64,000 nucleotides of DNA from Hyperoodon ampullatus (Eukaryota > Chordata > Mammalia > Artiodactyla > Ziphiidae). Within the stretch, counting starts at the first letter, position 1, and each line of letters starts with the position of its first letter. Position numbers and translations under genes: made by a program. The notes beneath the pieces are model-generated. The model did no database searches and was not told where the DNA came from. It saw nothing but the letters and a program-made list of their open reading frames with translations. Of this stretch, positions 21,606 through 32,455 are shown in pieces. The stretch is from NCBI GenBank assembly GCA_949752795.1, contig OX457058.1, positions 169,758,223 through 169,822,222 on the forward strand. Reading direction: 5' to 3'.

Positions 21606-21991
21606 ATACCCAAAAGACTAGGCCAGGCACTTCACAGAGAGGGCATGTAAAAGGCCAACCACCAAACCTAAGGGTGCTTAACTTCCTAAGTGTTTGGGAA
21701 GAATTCAGATTAAGACCCCAATGCAATACCACTATACACCCACCAGAATGGCTCAAGTGAAAAAGATGGGAAGTGGCAAGTGTTGGAGAGGAAGTGGAGC
21801 AACCGGAATGCTCCCCACTCGTGGCAGAAGTGTCAAAATGGGATGGCATTTGCTAATGCTGAGCATATACATGTCATGTGACCCCAAAATCCCACTCCAG
21901 TCTCTATGCCCAAGACAGGTGTACATATGTTCACCAAAAGACAAGTTTGAGAATAATTCATAACAGCGTTATTCAAAATAAACCCCAATGG

Positions 21992-22198
21992 GGCTTCCCT
22001 GGTGGCACAGTGGTTGAGAGTCCGCCTGTCGATGCAGAGGACATGGGTTCGTGCCCCGATCTGGGAAGATCCCACATGCTGCGGAGCGGCTGGGCCCGTG
22101 AGCCATGGCCACCGAGCCTGCGCGTCTGGAGCCTGTGCTCCGCAACGGGAGAGGCCACAACAGTGAGAGGCCCGCGTACCGCAAATAAATTAATAAAT
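21992..22198 (+). mobile_element. CHR-type SINE inserted in an L1 fragment
   Basis: Long form with an AAATAAATTAATAAATAAAT tail. Flanked by AAATAAACCCCAATGG (21976-21991) and AAATAAACCCCAGTGG (22199-22214), a 16-nt duplication with one mismatch. It interrupts the L1 sequence, which resumes directly after it. Confidence 0.95.
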
Positions 22199-22514
22199 AA
22201 ATAAACCCCAGTGGAAACTCCCCAAATGTGTATCAGCATTTGAATGGATTACTGCACTGTGGTATATGCATGTGATGGATAGTATGCACCATTGAAATAG
22301 TCAAACTGTCACTACACGCAATCACAAGATGCATCTCAGAAACCTGAGTGAGCAAAAGAAGTCAGATAATAAAGAACATACATACACGATTTGATCTGTA
22401 TAAAGTTCAAGAACACGCAAAACTAACTTATGGTGATAGAAGTCGGGAGAGTGGTTACCTTTGAGGGTTACTAAGTGGGAGGGAACATGAGGGGGGCCAG
22501 TCACGCTGTATTTC

Positions 22515-22725
22515 TTTTTTTTTTTTTTTTTTGCGGTACGCGGGCCTCTCACTGTTGTGGCCTCTCCCGTTGCGGAGCACAGGCTCCAGACGCGCAGGCT
22601 CAGCGGCCATGGCTCACGGGCCCAGCCGCTCCACGGCATGTGGGATCTTCCCGGACCGGGGCACGAGCCCGTGTCCCCTGCATCAGCAGGCGGACTCCCA
22701 ACCACTGCGCCACCAGGGAAGCCCC
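22515..22725 (-). mobile_element. CHR-type SINE, reverse orientation, in the same L1
   Basis: Reads from a T tail (22515 onward) to CCAGGGAAGCCCC on the plus strand. The target duplication GCTGTATTTCTT is perfect (22505-22516 and 22728-22739). With the element at 21992 it forms an inverted pair about 316 bp apart. Confidence 0.95.
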
Positions 22726-23599
22726 ATGCTGTATTTCTTGATCTAAGTGGTTACAGGGTTGGTTGGTTCCCTTTGAAAGAATCCCTGGAGCCGTTCAGGT
22801 ATGATCTGTACATTTCTGTACATTATACCACAGTAACACATCTACTTAAAAGAATATAAAACTGGTTCTAAACAGGATTGGTGTTTGGGCCCCATCTCAG
22901 ACCCATTAAGCCAGAATCTCTGGGAATGTGGCCTGAGCATCCCGCTTCTTCGAAGTGCTCCACGGGTGACTGGGAACCACCACCTGGCAGGAGGACCAGC
23001 CATAAAGCACAAGCAGGGGGTGGGGGGCACCCATCTGGGGTGGGAGCGGAGCGAGGGGTGGGATCTGACATGGGCTGAACCCTTGGTAGATATTCTTCCA
23101 TCTAATGCCTGTCACAGCCCTAAGAGTAACACCTACTGCTCTGTAAGGCACTAGCAAATGAGAGCTGTTATTATCAAACAAATGTGGGTTTTCCAAACAC
23201 AGCTAGATGAGGCTGCAGCTCCGCAGGCAGCAGGTGAGCGGCACGAGGGCATCTGGGGACGACGGTCCTGTGCCCTGCCTCAGCCTTCCTGCTGTCACTA
23301 CCCTCCACCTGCTTCTCCCCACCGATTCTGCCTGGTTCAGGCCTTGACTTCCTCCTGCTCGGCCTCAGCAATGGCCTTCATGGTGGTCTCCCAGCCCCAC
23401 ACCACAGACCTCACCAAGTCCTTCCTCGGCCTAACAGAATAAGGACTGCACGCCTTGCCTTGGCCTCCCACCTCTTCAAAACCCAGTCCCCACTCTCCCT
23501 TCTCCCTCTTCCTCTGCATCCCTGACTTTCCAAGTAAGGAGAGGGCACACCTCTCCCCCAACCCAACCGTGGTTCCTACCCCAGTGCCCTTGCTTGAGC

Positions 23600-23720
23600 T
23601 TTGCTGGACACATCTCCTTTCTTCCTGCATTTTAAGAACTCCTTCTCATTCCTCCAGGCCCAGAGCAAGTGCCTCCTCTTCCAGGAAGCCTACCCAGTTT
23701 CTTCCAAGGAGCATTCTGCT
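23600..23720 (+). repeat. L2 3' fragment
   Basis: AGTGCCTCCTCTTCCAGGAA then GCCTACCCAGTTTCTTCCAA. Confidence 0.6.
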
Positions 23721-23989
23721 GCTAGAACTTCTCCCTCCGGGCTGTGGTCAGTAGTTCATGTGTGGACTTGACCCTGGGTGTCTTCCCAAGGCCAATGCCT
23801 TACGAGGGGAGAATGCCTGGTTCAAGTTTACTGTGCGGGTGGCTGTATGTCTCCACTATCATAGGGCACGGCAGACCCTCTTGATTGCCCACCCAACAGC
23901 CATTTCCCCCAATTTCTCTGACAGCAGAACCTGGCTTTGTTCAGGCAGCACTGTGCCCTCTCCCATGGATGAAGCATGACTGTTCCAAG

Positions 23990-24345
23990 ACAATTGGGAC
24001 AATCTCACCCCCTTGGCCAGTGACTAATTTAGGGGTAGGCATATAGCCTGGTTTTGTCCAAAGAGACATAAAGGAAATTCTGCTGGGGTCTCCCAGGAAG
24101 GACTTTCCTTTTCCTAATAAAAGAGAAAGCAGTGAAGAAAATGACTCCTCGCCCACACCCCTGCTTTGTGCTGGAGGACTTGCTGCTTGGAGTGGTGGCA
24201 GCTATCTTGTAACCATGAGACAGTGAGTTTGACGGAGTGAACGACAGGTCTTCTGAGTCCTTCATTATATTGTCGAGCTGCTGAACCAGGGCTGGGTCTG
24301 CCCATCCTGGCCTGCTTATTTGGTAAAGACTGAAGATCCTTATGG
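23990..24345 (+). mobile_element. Ancient LTR-like repeat
   Basis: GGCCAGTGACTAATTTAGGG, TTTCCTTTTCCTAATAAAAG, GCAGCTATCTTGTAACCATG and GTCGAGCTGCTGAACCAGGG resemble a widespread mammalian LTR-type interspersed repeat. Subfamily not determined. Confidence 0.45.
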
Positions 24346-24719
24346 TTTAAGCCAATGTCAGGTGGATTTTTTGTTAGATGCAGTCAAAAATCATCTTAAA
24401 GCATGGTTCTTAGGCCTGACCGAGAGTCTTGAAAACATGCCAAGGCTCTAGTCCCACCCGAGACCATGAGCTCAAAGCCTCCAGGGCTGGCAGCCAAGCA
24501 CTGCAATGTTCAAGGCTTCCTTGACAATTTTAGTAAGTAGCCAGTGCTGAGAACCACAGCTCCACATCAACTGTCAGGTAGCTGCTCTGTGCTCCACACT
24601 AAGGGAGGGAAAAGGGGCATTCTGACCTCAAAATCACTTTGTGCCTAATATTTGGGGTACTATTATTAATTATTATTATTAGCATTATTATTTTTTTGCA
24701 GCACCGACAGCCTCAGTTT

Positions 24720-24850
24720 TGTTTATGGTGTAAAGAGCCCAAGACTGGCAATCAAGAGACTGGGGGGTTTACGTCCCAGCTCAGCCACGAGCATCTCTCT
24801 TTCTCTCTCAGGCTCTCAGTTTTTCCATCTGTTAAGTGGGGGATGGACTA
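24720..24850 (+). repeat. MIR fragment
   Basis: GAGCCCAAGACTGGCAATCA then CAGTTTTTCCATCTGTTAAG. Confidence 0.6.
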
Positions 24851-25139
24851 GACCCTGCCCTCCATCCCTTCCATCCTGGAAGGGGGCACTGTGCAGCCAG
24901 GCGGTCCCCACCCCCAGCTGACCCAGGCCCTGCTCCCCACCCCTTCTTTGCTTCCCTGTGCCTGAGGTCCCTGCCTTGGCTTCTCCAGGGCTGGAGTGTG
25001 GCTCTACCCCCACCTGGCACAAGGCAGAGGCTCAGTTCATGTGGTGCTACCCTGACCGGAAGTGCCGATGCCCAGTGCCTGCCCAGCGTCGTGGTGCCCT
25101 CACCTGAGGGCATCTGCTCCAGACCAGGGACGAGGGGGA

Positions 25140-25300
25140 ACAGCACTGGACTAAGAGTCAGGGACCTGGGTTATAGTCTCCAAGTTGATGCTAAAGTGCT
25201 GTGTGACCTCAGCCACATCCCTGTCCCTCTCTGGGCCTCAGTTTTCTCATTGCAGAAAGAGGGTTTTGGCTAGAAAGTTTCCAAGGGTTCTTGCAGTTCT
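25140..25300 (+). repeat. MIR
   Basis: GTGCTGTGTGACCTCAGCCA and GGGCCTCAGTTTTCTCATTG. Confidence 0.75.
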
Positions 25301-25459
25301 AAAGCTTCTACAACTCGTTGAGATGTTTGGTTAGCTCTGTGCTAGTGAACACCAAACTCTCTGTCCCTGGGAGTCCCTTATGGTCACTTCAACAGGTCCA
25401 CCATATGTATAGAGCTTAGCATTGGTCATGGGGGAATAGCAAACCAAGCAGGAATGGAA

Positions 25460-25600
25460 GGATCTCAGATTCGAGTGTCAAGAACCCTAGGTCTAGTTTC
25501 AATTCTGCAACTTACTAGCAATGTGACCTTGGTCAAGTCACTTCCCCTTCTGGGTCTCCGTTCCTTTATCAGTAAAAGTGGGAATGAGACAACCCACTTC
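25460..25600 (+). repeat. MIR
   Basis: TAGCAATGTGACCTTGGTCA and AAGTCACTTCCCCTTCTGGG. Confidence 0.72.
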
Positions 25601-26639
25601 ACCATGTTGAAGGAGCCATATACATGTGCTGGTCAAGTGCAGGCAGCTGGGAGGGGACCCCTCCAGCCCCTCACCCTAAGGTAGCATTGGCCCTGCAGCC
25701 TGGTATGGGTAGCTCAGAGGTACCCGGGCAGCACCCGGCTCCAGCAAGCACCCTTTCCTTGACCAGATTCCTAGGGAGGCGAGGACAGCCAGGTGATGGT
25801 TACCTGGAACTGCCATCTCCCGCAGCTAATTCCAGACTCCCCAGGCCCTCCCCCATGGATCAGACAGCGTCCAGAGACTTTCCCTTTTGTCACTTATTCC
25901 ATGGCATTGCCCCAACAACAGCCCTCGAAAGTAAGAACGTTTTTTGTTGAATTAACTTATTAATTCTTATGCATCCTCTCTCTTTTCAAAAAGACCTGAT
26001 GCCCCTACATGATTGATCCTATTTGATAGATGAGGCAATTAAGATTCAGAAAGGGGAAGGGAAAGGTTTGCATGAGGACAGGCAGCTGGAAAGTGTGGAT
26101 TTGGAGCCCAAGCTTCCTACCTCAAATCCAGTGCTCCTTCTGGGAATTCCAGGGACACCAATCCAAGTAAGTGGCACTCACAAGGGTTCTGATCAGGCAG
26201 GGATAATATAGCCATCCTCACCCAACCCGGCACTTGCGCGGTGGGGACCATGGTGGGTTCCCACAGATGGGGGTTGACCTTGAAGGGACCTTGAGGGAGA
26301 AGAACTTCCCTACCCTCACTGTGGGGTCGGACATCTCTTGATTTTCCCACTGAGATCCTTAGCCTTTGAGGGGCTTTGAGTAAGTCCCCATCTTTAGAAT
26401 CCTCCTGTTCAAAACGGAGACCCTGGTAAGTACTGCTGTTAAGGAGGTGGTAGTAGAATTAAGAGGTTCAAGCATGACAGGCCTAGCGTTGGGCCTGGCC
26501 GTTGGTAAGGAAGTGTGTGATACCAGGCTACTTCCCCATCATTGGGCCTGTGCAATTACAGGCTAGGGCTGCTGCCAGGGACACTGGCAGGTGGAACTAC
26601 TCAGCCCTAGCATGAGGGGGCAATTAGGAAGCAGCCTAT

Positions 26640-26779
26640 GGGGAACTTCCCTGGCGGTCCAGTGGTTGAGACTCCACGTGTCCACTGCAGGGGGCACAGG
26701 TTTGACCCCTGGTCGGGGAACTAAGTTCCAGCAGGCCATGCTGCATGGCCAAAAAAATGAAAAAAAAAAAAAAAAAAAG
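26640..26779 (+). mobile_element. CHR-type SINE, short form
   Basis: Head GGGAACTTCCCTGGCGGTCC, weak B box (GGTTTGACCCCTGG), then CATGGCCAAAAAAATG and an A-rich tail. Short direct repeat GAAGCAGC on both sides (about 26628 and 26784). Confidence 0.88.
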
Positions 26780-27098
26780 AAAAGAAGCAGCAGGTGGGGT
26801 CAGCTTGGCCGGGTTCAAATCACAGCTTTGCTGGTTATTAGCTCTGTGACCTCTCAATTTCTCCACCTGTAAAATGGACCTAAAAGAGTACCTATGTCAT
26901 GGCAGAGTGAGGGCAGGGGTGAGGAGGTGAGATCCGGGGTGATGCCCTGCCCCTCTCTTGCCCTCAGTTTCTCCTCATCTTCGTGCTGTCCAGCTTGAGT
27001 TCTGAGGCCTCAGCCTGGGGCCTAGGCTACCTTCTGGGCCTGAGTCCTGGAGAGAGGCCAGCGGTCTCAAGGGACCCTCTGGGAGGCTGATTGGGATT

Positions 27099-27292
27099 AA
27101 AAAATAGCCCTTTCCCAGGGAAAGCGAGAGTGTAGTGGGCCCTGCCCGTCGAGCCAGGGGCCTGCAGAGGGAGCGGTGGTCGAGAGTGGCTGATCCAAGG
27201 CCAGCTTGGAACAGGGGAGACTGGAGCCACCCCTGAGGCTTCCAGGGGCTCCTCTTTTGCCTCCTTTGTGGGGCCCCAAATTCTGGCTCCAG
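27099..27292 (+). repeat. Probable source of the segment copied into the L1 tail
   Basis: 194 nt of otherwise unique-looking intergenic DNA, without L1 flanks, matching 29776-29961. Because only the second copy is framed by L1 sequence, this one is likely the original. Confidence 0.88.
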
Positions 27293-27419
27293 GGGAGCCC
27301 CCACCTCTCCCAAGGCAGCTGTAAAATGGGGATAACAGTGGCTGTGACGGGGCTCCTTGAGTTAACACAGTAAAGCACTCAGAACAGTGCCTTGTCCATC
27401 CACAGTCAGTGCTCTTCTA

Positions 27420-27510
27420 AGTTGGGCCTCAGTTTTTACATCTGTGAAATGGGCATAGAAACATGGACCCTTGCAGGACTGGAGTGAGGACTAAATAATA
27501 GCATTTGAAA
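27420..27510 (+). repeat. MIR fragment
   Basis: GGGCCTCAGTTTTTACATCT and GTGAAATGGGCATAG. A second MIR-like end lies at 27315-27410. Confidence 0.6.
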
Positions 27511-27774
27511 AGTGGTCCTTCTTCCCCCCAGTTCCTTCCTCTCTCCACAAATCCAGGCTCTCTGACAGCCAGGGTCTGCCTGGGAGCTGTGGTGAGGTCT
27601 CTGTAGCCGTTTGGGGGCCTGCGGCGGGAAGAGTGGCTTCCTGGATGTTTTATCAGAAACTGGGGTTGGGAGGTGTAGCTGGGAGGTTGGGGGCAGGAAA
27701 GGGACTGGCGGTCATCCTCCAGGGCATCAAGCTCCCCCTCAGCCGGGGACTTGAGTCAGGAGTCAGAGCCCAGA

Positions 27775-28090
27775 CAAGAGGCTTCCTGTCCTCAGCTCAT
27801 CTGCCTTCCCTTCCTCCCTGGCCTCATCCCCTGGCTAGTCACCCTTCCAGACACAGTTCATGCAGCTCCTCCACCAGGAAGCCTCCCTGATCTGACGGCT
27901 GAGGCATCCAGAGCTGCCTCCAAGGGCACCCCTGACGTTCTAGTGCTCTGACTGCCCACTGTGGGCCTGGCTCCCTAGAGAGTCTGGAAACTTCCACAGA
28001 GCAAGCCTGTATCACATTTGTGCCATAACCCCAGGACATACCCAAGGCCAGGTACACAGTAGGTACTTAATAAATGTTGGATGGGCAGGT
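27775..28090 (+). repeat. L2 3' end
   Basis: CTCCACCAGGAAGCCTCCCT through CAGTAGGTACTTAATAAATG. Confidence 0.72.
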
Positions 28091-28129
28091 GAATGAATGA
28101 TTAGGTCAAACCTTGGAAGCACAGCTATT

Positions 28130-28320
28130 ATGAGAAGACACTGTGCGTGGTAGAGGGCGTCTGACTGCCTGAGTTCAAACCCCGCTCTGCCACCAGCTGG
28201 CCGTGTGATGGGGAGCAGATTACTCCACCCCCTCTGCCTCGTTTTGCCCCTCTGTAGAATGGAGATAATAATAGCATCCGGCCTACAGAGGTGCTGTCAG
28301 ACAAAACGAGGTAACAGAGA
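28130..28320 (+). repeat. MIR
   Basis: GAGTTCAAACCCCGCTCTGC and GAATGGAGATAATAATAGCA. Confidence 0.75.
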
Positions 28321-29089
28321 GAAATGTGGGACAGGGCACTCGGCATGTGGCCAGTGGCCCAGGAAAATCTGCTAACCTTAGTCCATGGCTCCCAGGATGC
28401 TGCAGTTCTCTGCTCTGACCCATTCCTGCTGAGAAGCTGTCACCTGGAACTTGTTCCCAGTTGGCAGTTCCATGCAAACTGTTTTCCCCTGACAGCTGTG
28501 GTCAGGAGGGTCGGCTGTGGCTGTCGGCCCCCGGGCTGTCCCGGGTAGCCCCAAGGGACGCTGCAGAGACCCGCTGGGTGGGCCCAGGGGTCAGTAACGG
28601 GGTCAGAGCTTGGGAAGGAGGGAGATCTCCACGCTCTCCCTAAACTCAGCCTGGATGCAGGATGGCTTCTCCCCACCACTTCCAAACCCACTGCTCCCCA
28701 GGGCCCCTCCCTCTGCTGCCTCCCTTCCTGCTGGCACGACCTGCTGTCCTAGGAACTTAGAAGGACCCACAGCCCAATCCACTCCTCCTCATCCTGGGTT
28801 TGAAGTCAAGTATGAGGTGACCACCAACAAGTGACAATAGTGGGTTTCTGGTGAGCACTTAGTTCCTGGATCAGGGCCGCACGTAGTAAGGATGGGATGA
28901 GTATATCAGGCAGGGTCCACCTGGATGTTTTAGGTGTGAGTGTGGACTGTGCAATTCAGCTCTTATGCAAAGCACTATGGTTCAGACACTGCAACAAGCA
29001 CTGGGAGAACCACAGCCCTGATGCCTCCCTTTGCAGTTAATTTACACTCTTAGGTATGTTGTTAGCTTGAGCTGTGTGATAGATTTGTG

Positions 29090-29215
29090 ATGAGGGTATG
29101 GCTCCCATTCTACAGATGAGGAAACTGAGGCACAGCAGGAAGAAACTGATGAGGAAGGGACCAGAGGCTACATCTTCTGACTTCACACCTAGTCCTCATC
29201 CTATGTAACCCACAG
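29090..29215 (-). repeat. MIR fragment
   Basis: CTACAGATGAGGAAACTGAG and GCACAGCAGG in reversed order. Confidence 0.65.
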
Positions 29216-29265
29216 CCTCCACTTCTTTTTTAAGTTTTGAGTAAAGGCCTGGGTTAAACTAAATG

Positions 29266-29298
29266 AATTATCTATCTATCTACCTATCTATCTATCCA
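29266..29298. repeat. TCTA microsatellite
   Basis: Short TATC/TACC run, about eight units. Confidence 0.85.
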
Positions 29299-29626
29299 TT
29301 CCAGGGCCTCACATCACATGACCTTAGCCCAAGGCAGTCCTAAATACCTGCTGCTTGGCAAGCCTGGGGCCGTATGAGGAAGTGAGGAATTGACCTGGGC
29401 TGTTCCTTGGCCCCCAGGGTCCTCAACCCCTCTCCTTGCAATGCCCAGTATGTTTACGTCAAAGCTTATCTTTCTGATCTGCTGTTCCCCCAGGATCCAG
29501 AGGGGTCCTAGGAAATCTGAGGAAACACTTCCAGCTGGAGAGCTCGTGCTTGTAAAACATTAAAGCATTATCTCCCCTTCCTGGGTCCTATGGCTTTAAA
29601 ACCTAAACCGTAAAAAACGCTGGTGC

Positions 29627-30002
29627 TCACACTACTATGTATAAAATAGATAAACAACAAAGATCTTCTGTATAGCACAGGGAACTAAATTCAATATTTT
29701 GTAATACCCTATAATGGAATAATATTTTGTATACCCATATATATATATGACTGAATCACTTTGCTGTACACCTGAAAAAAATAGCCCTTTCCCAGGGAAA
29801 GCGAGAGTGTAGTGTGCCCTGCCAGTCAAGCCAGGGGCCTGTGGAGGGAGCGGTGGTCGAGATCCAAGGCCCGCTTGGAACAGGGGAGACCGGCGCCACC
29901 CCTGAGGCTTCCAGGAGCTCCTCTTTTGCCTCCTTTGTGGGGCCCCAAACGCTGGCTCCAGTATATCAACTATACTTCAATAAAATTTTTAAAAATAAAA
30001 AT
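29627..30002 (+). mobile_element. L1 3' tail interrupted by a local duplicated segment
   Basis: Starts ACTACTATGTATAAAATAGA, the 3' UTR of artiodactyl/cetacean L1, and runs to TTGCTGTACACCTGAAA (29777). It resumes with ATCAACTATACTTCAATAAA (from about 29965) and an A-rich end. Between them is a 186-nt copy of the sequence at 27099-27292. The whole is flanked by AAAAACGCTGGTGCT / AAAAAGGCTGGTGCT (about 29613 and 30003), the L1 target duplication. Confidence 0.88.
29776..29961 (+). repeat. 186-nt copy of the segment at 27099-27292
   Basis: Aligned by eye to 27099-27292: one 8-nt deletion (AGTGGCTG absent) and about 11 substitutions in 186 aligned bases, roughly 94% identity, same orientation. 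The left join lies in a shared A run before TAGCCC. The right join is right after GGCTCCAG, followed by L1 sequence. Confidence 0.92.
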
Positions 30003-32224
30003 AAAAAGGCTGGTGCTGTGGGTCCCTGAACTGTTTCCTGGCCAATTTCGTGTATTGCACCATTTGACTTCTCAAAACCTCCAGAGTCAGGGGAGGATTC
30101 TTCCCATTGCCCAGATGAGGAGACTGAGGCCCAGATTGTAAGTGGCAGAGAGCCTGCCTGCCCCTCTTTTCATTGGACCTTCTGACACCGAATATTTAGG
30201 GCAGTGGCCAGGGGTTATTTACTCTGGAAGTCTCTACTCTGGCTAAGGGGCGAGCCGGCCTTGCAGGGAGGGAGAGTGGAATCCAGGCCACCTTCACGGG
30301 GCCCCCAGAGGGGCCCAGGTCAAAGCCCCAGGGTGGGCCTTTGTAACAGGCAGTGCTGACAAGCCTTTGGCTGCCAGTTGTCCAGGGCCTGGCAGCTAAC
30401 GGGATTTGAGCCTTTTGTCCAGACTCTAAAGCTCAAAAGCCCCTCCCAGCTCTGCTAATCCAAGAAACTTTGATGCTAGTTACACGCTCCCGGCTTCTCT
30501 CGGGAGTTAGGACGTTAGGTTTCTGAAGCTGGGCCAGGGTTGATGGAGGTTACCAAGGGTGTCTTACCACAGCTGACCCCATAGCCCAGGAGGGAAAGCT
30601 GAGCCCCAGGGACGGGGCACGACAGGCCCAAATGACCCAGGTAGGAGGTGAGGGCCAGGGATTTGAACCTGTCCAAAGCTGCTTCTGCTCCCACACCACC
30701 ACACCACTGGACCCTCTGTGCCCACTGTATGTTTGGGAGACCAAAACTCTATCTGAAATGAGCTGAGCGCCCCTTGCTAACCTGAATCTGGATGAATCAC
30801 TCACAAGTGGTCTAGGACCCTGATGACAAGTTTTAGAAGATTATTTACTTATTGTTGTACATTGAGGAAGCTACCCCAAAACAGGAGGAGAGAAAGAGGG
30901 TGAGACGGAGAGAGGGAAGAAGAAAGAACAAGAGGAAAAAAACCTCTTTCCTGTTTTTGGTGGAAAATATTCCGTTTTCCGAGGAGAAGCATAAATTCCA
31001 CACAGGCCCAAAGGTCCACAGTCTGAGGCGGTGCCATGAGCACCAGCTAAGAAAAGCATCAGTGAATGCCAAGTTTTATCTCTTTGGGCCCCATGCTATT
31101 GAGTGCCCAGGCTCGTGGGTTACCTTCAGCTCAGCCTCCCAAGTGGAGGACACGTCTCTCACCCCCTGGCCCTGCAGGGGCTGGAGGTGAGCCCTAGCTA
31201 TGCTGACCCTGGCACAGCTAGCACCTTCCCAAGGTCCTCCTGGTCCGTCTCCCTGCCTTTTCCTGCTGCAGCCAGCCTGGCTCGCTTGGCACATATAGTC
31301 TGGGCGCAGGACTCCAGGCCCCTGCCCCAGTCTCTGTTCAGGGCTCAGCGAATGCCTTGCTTTGCCATCTGTGCCAGCACCCTGGGCTGGGGTGAGGAGG
31401 GGCCAGCTCACGGGTCTGGGGCTGAGCCTCTGACAGCTGCTGCTCCGCCCCTCTGCAGCCCAAGTATGGCCTTACCTAGCCCTATTCTGGGTACCTGGAG
31501 GACAGGGACTCTCCCTCATCTTGGCCCCTGGGTGGCAGAAGGTTCTGGAAGCTCTAACTCCAGGCTTCAGAGGGGGAAGTCTCAGGCGGGGCAGAGGTGT
31601 CCTCCCAGAGCCGCCACCTCACCCAGCCTAACCACACGCAGGACTGGCTGGAAATTGTTTTATTCGAGATCACACCAAAATCAGCTAGGATTGTTCTCCT
31701 TTCTGTTTTTGTTTGTTTGCTTTTTGCTCTCCTGCCTTTATTTAAATCTTTTTCTTCTCTCTCTGTACTTCTCCTCTCTTTTTCCACCCCTCTCTTCTGT
31801 GTGCTTTTCTTTAAAAAATTCAGGCAGGTTAGGAATCACCTGACTTTTACCTTACCACCATCTCCCCGAAACGTTTCCCTCAACCGCAAAGCTCTTAACG
31901 ACTTCATTGATACCCCCAGGCATTAACTAGTCCAGAAGAAGGTGATGAGGATGAGAAGTAAAGATATAAACAAGTCCTGTGACAGCCGCCCACTCCGGGC
32001 AGCCTGACCCTCTACAGCTCAGCAGTGGAAGGACAGTGGGTGGGTCCAGAGATATTTTTGTGCCTCCTTTGGGAAGACTGTCTTGGATCCAGCCTGTCCA
32101 CAATATACAGCACCTTATGATGCTTCGAAGGTGCCAGGACGTGTCTGTTTACCTCAGTGCCAGTCCCCTGGGAGGCTGCAGAGACCACGGCTTAGACTGT
32201 GGACACTGGAGGCCCATTGGCCAA

Positions 32225-32455
32225 GAGGCCAGGATTTGAGTTCCAGCTCCAACTCCTCCTAGCTGTCTGGCTTTAGGCGAGACCCTTAACCTCTCGGGAC
32301 TTCAGTTTCCACATCCGGGAAATGGGAGTAACCATCACTTTTAACTTATGCCCATGAGAAGAGTCATAGAGAGCAACCACCACAAGCCCTGGACTCAGTG
32401 CCTGGCTCACGGTAAATGCTCAATGAACACTCACAGATACTGATTACTCTTATTA
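32225..32455 (+). repeat. MIR
   Basis: GGATTTGAGTTCCAGCTCCA, GACTTCAGTTTCCACATCCG, CAGTGCCTGGCTCACGGTAA. Confidence 0.8.

Larger units (their letters stand above)
21690..22860 (+). mobile_element. Old L1 3' fragment split by two SINEs
   Basis: The pieces 21690-21991, 22199-22514 and 22726-22860 read as one L1 end. Typical late-ORF2 DNA (CACCAGAATGGCTCAAGTGA, CCCACTCCAGTCTCTATGCC) is followed by the 3' UTR and a segment ending GTACATTATACCACAGTAAC. The sequence is decayed, with no open frame of note. Confidence 0.75.

Noticed and set aside
31103..31843. Open frame of 246 codons on the plus strand
   Set aside because: No family motif, runs from GC-rich DNA into a pyrimidine-rich tract, and has no splice or start context. 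Judged chance.
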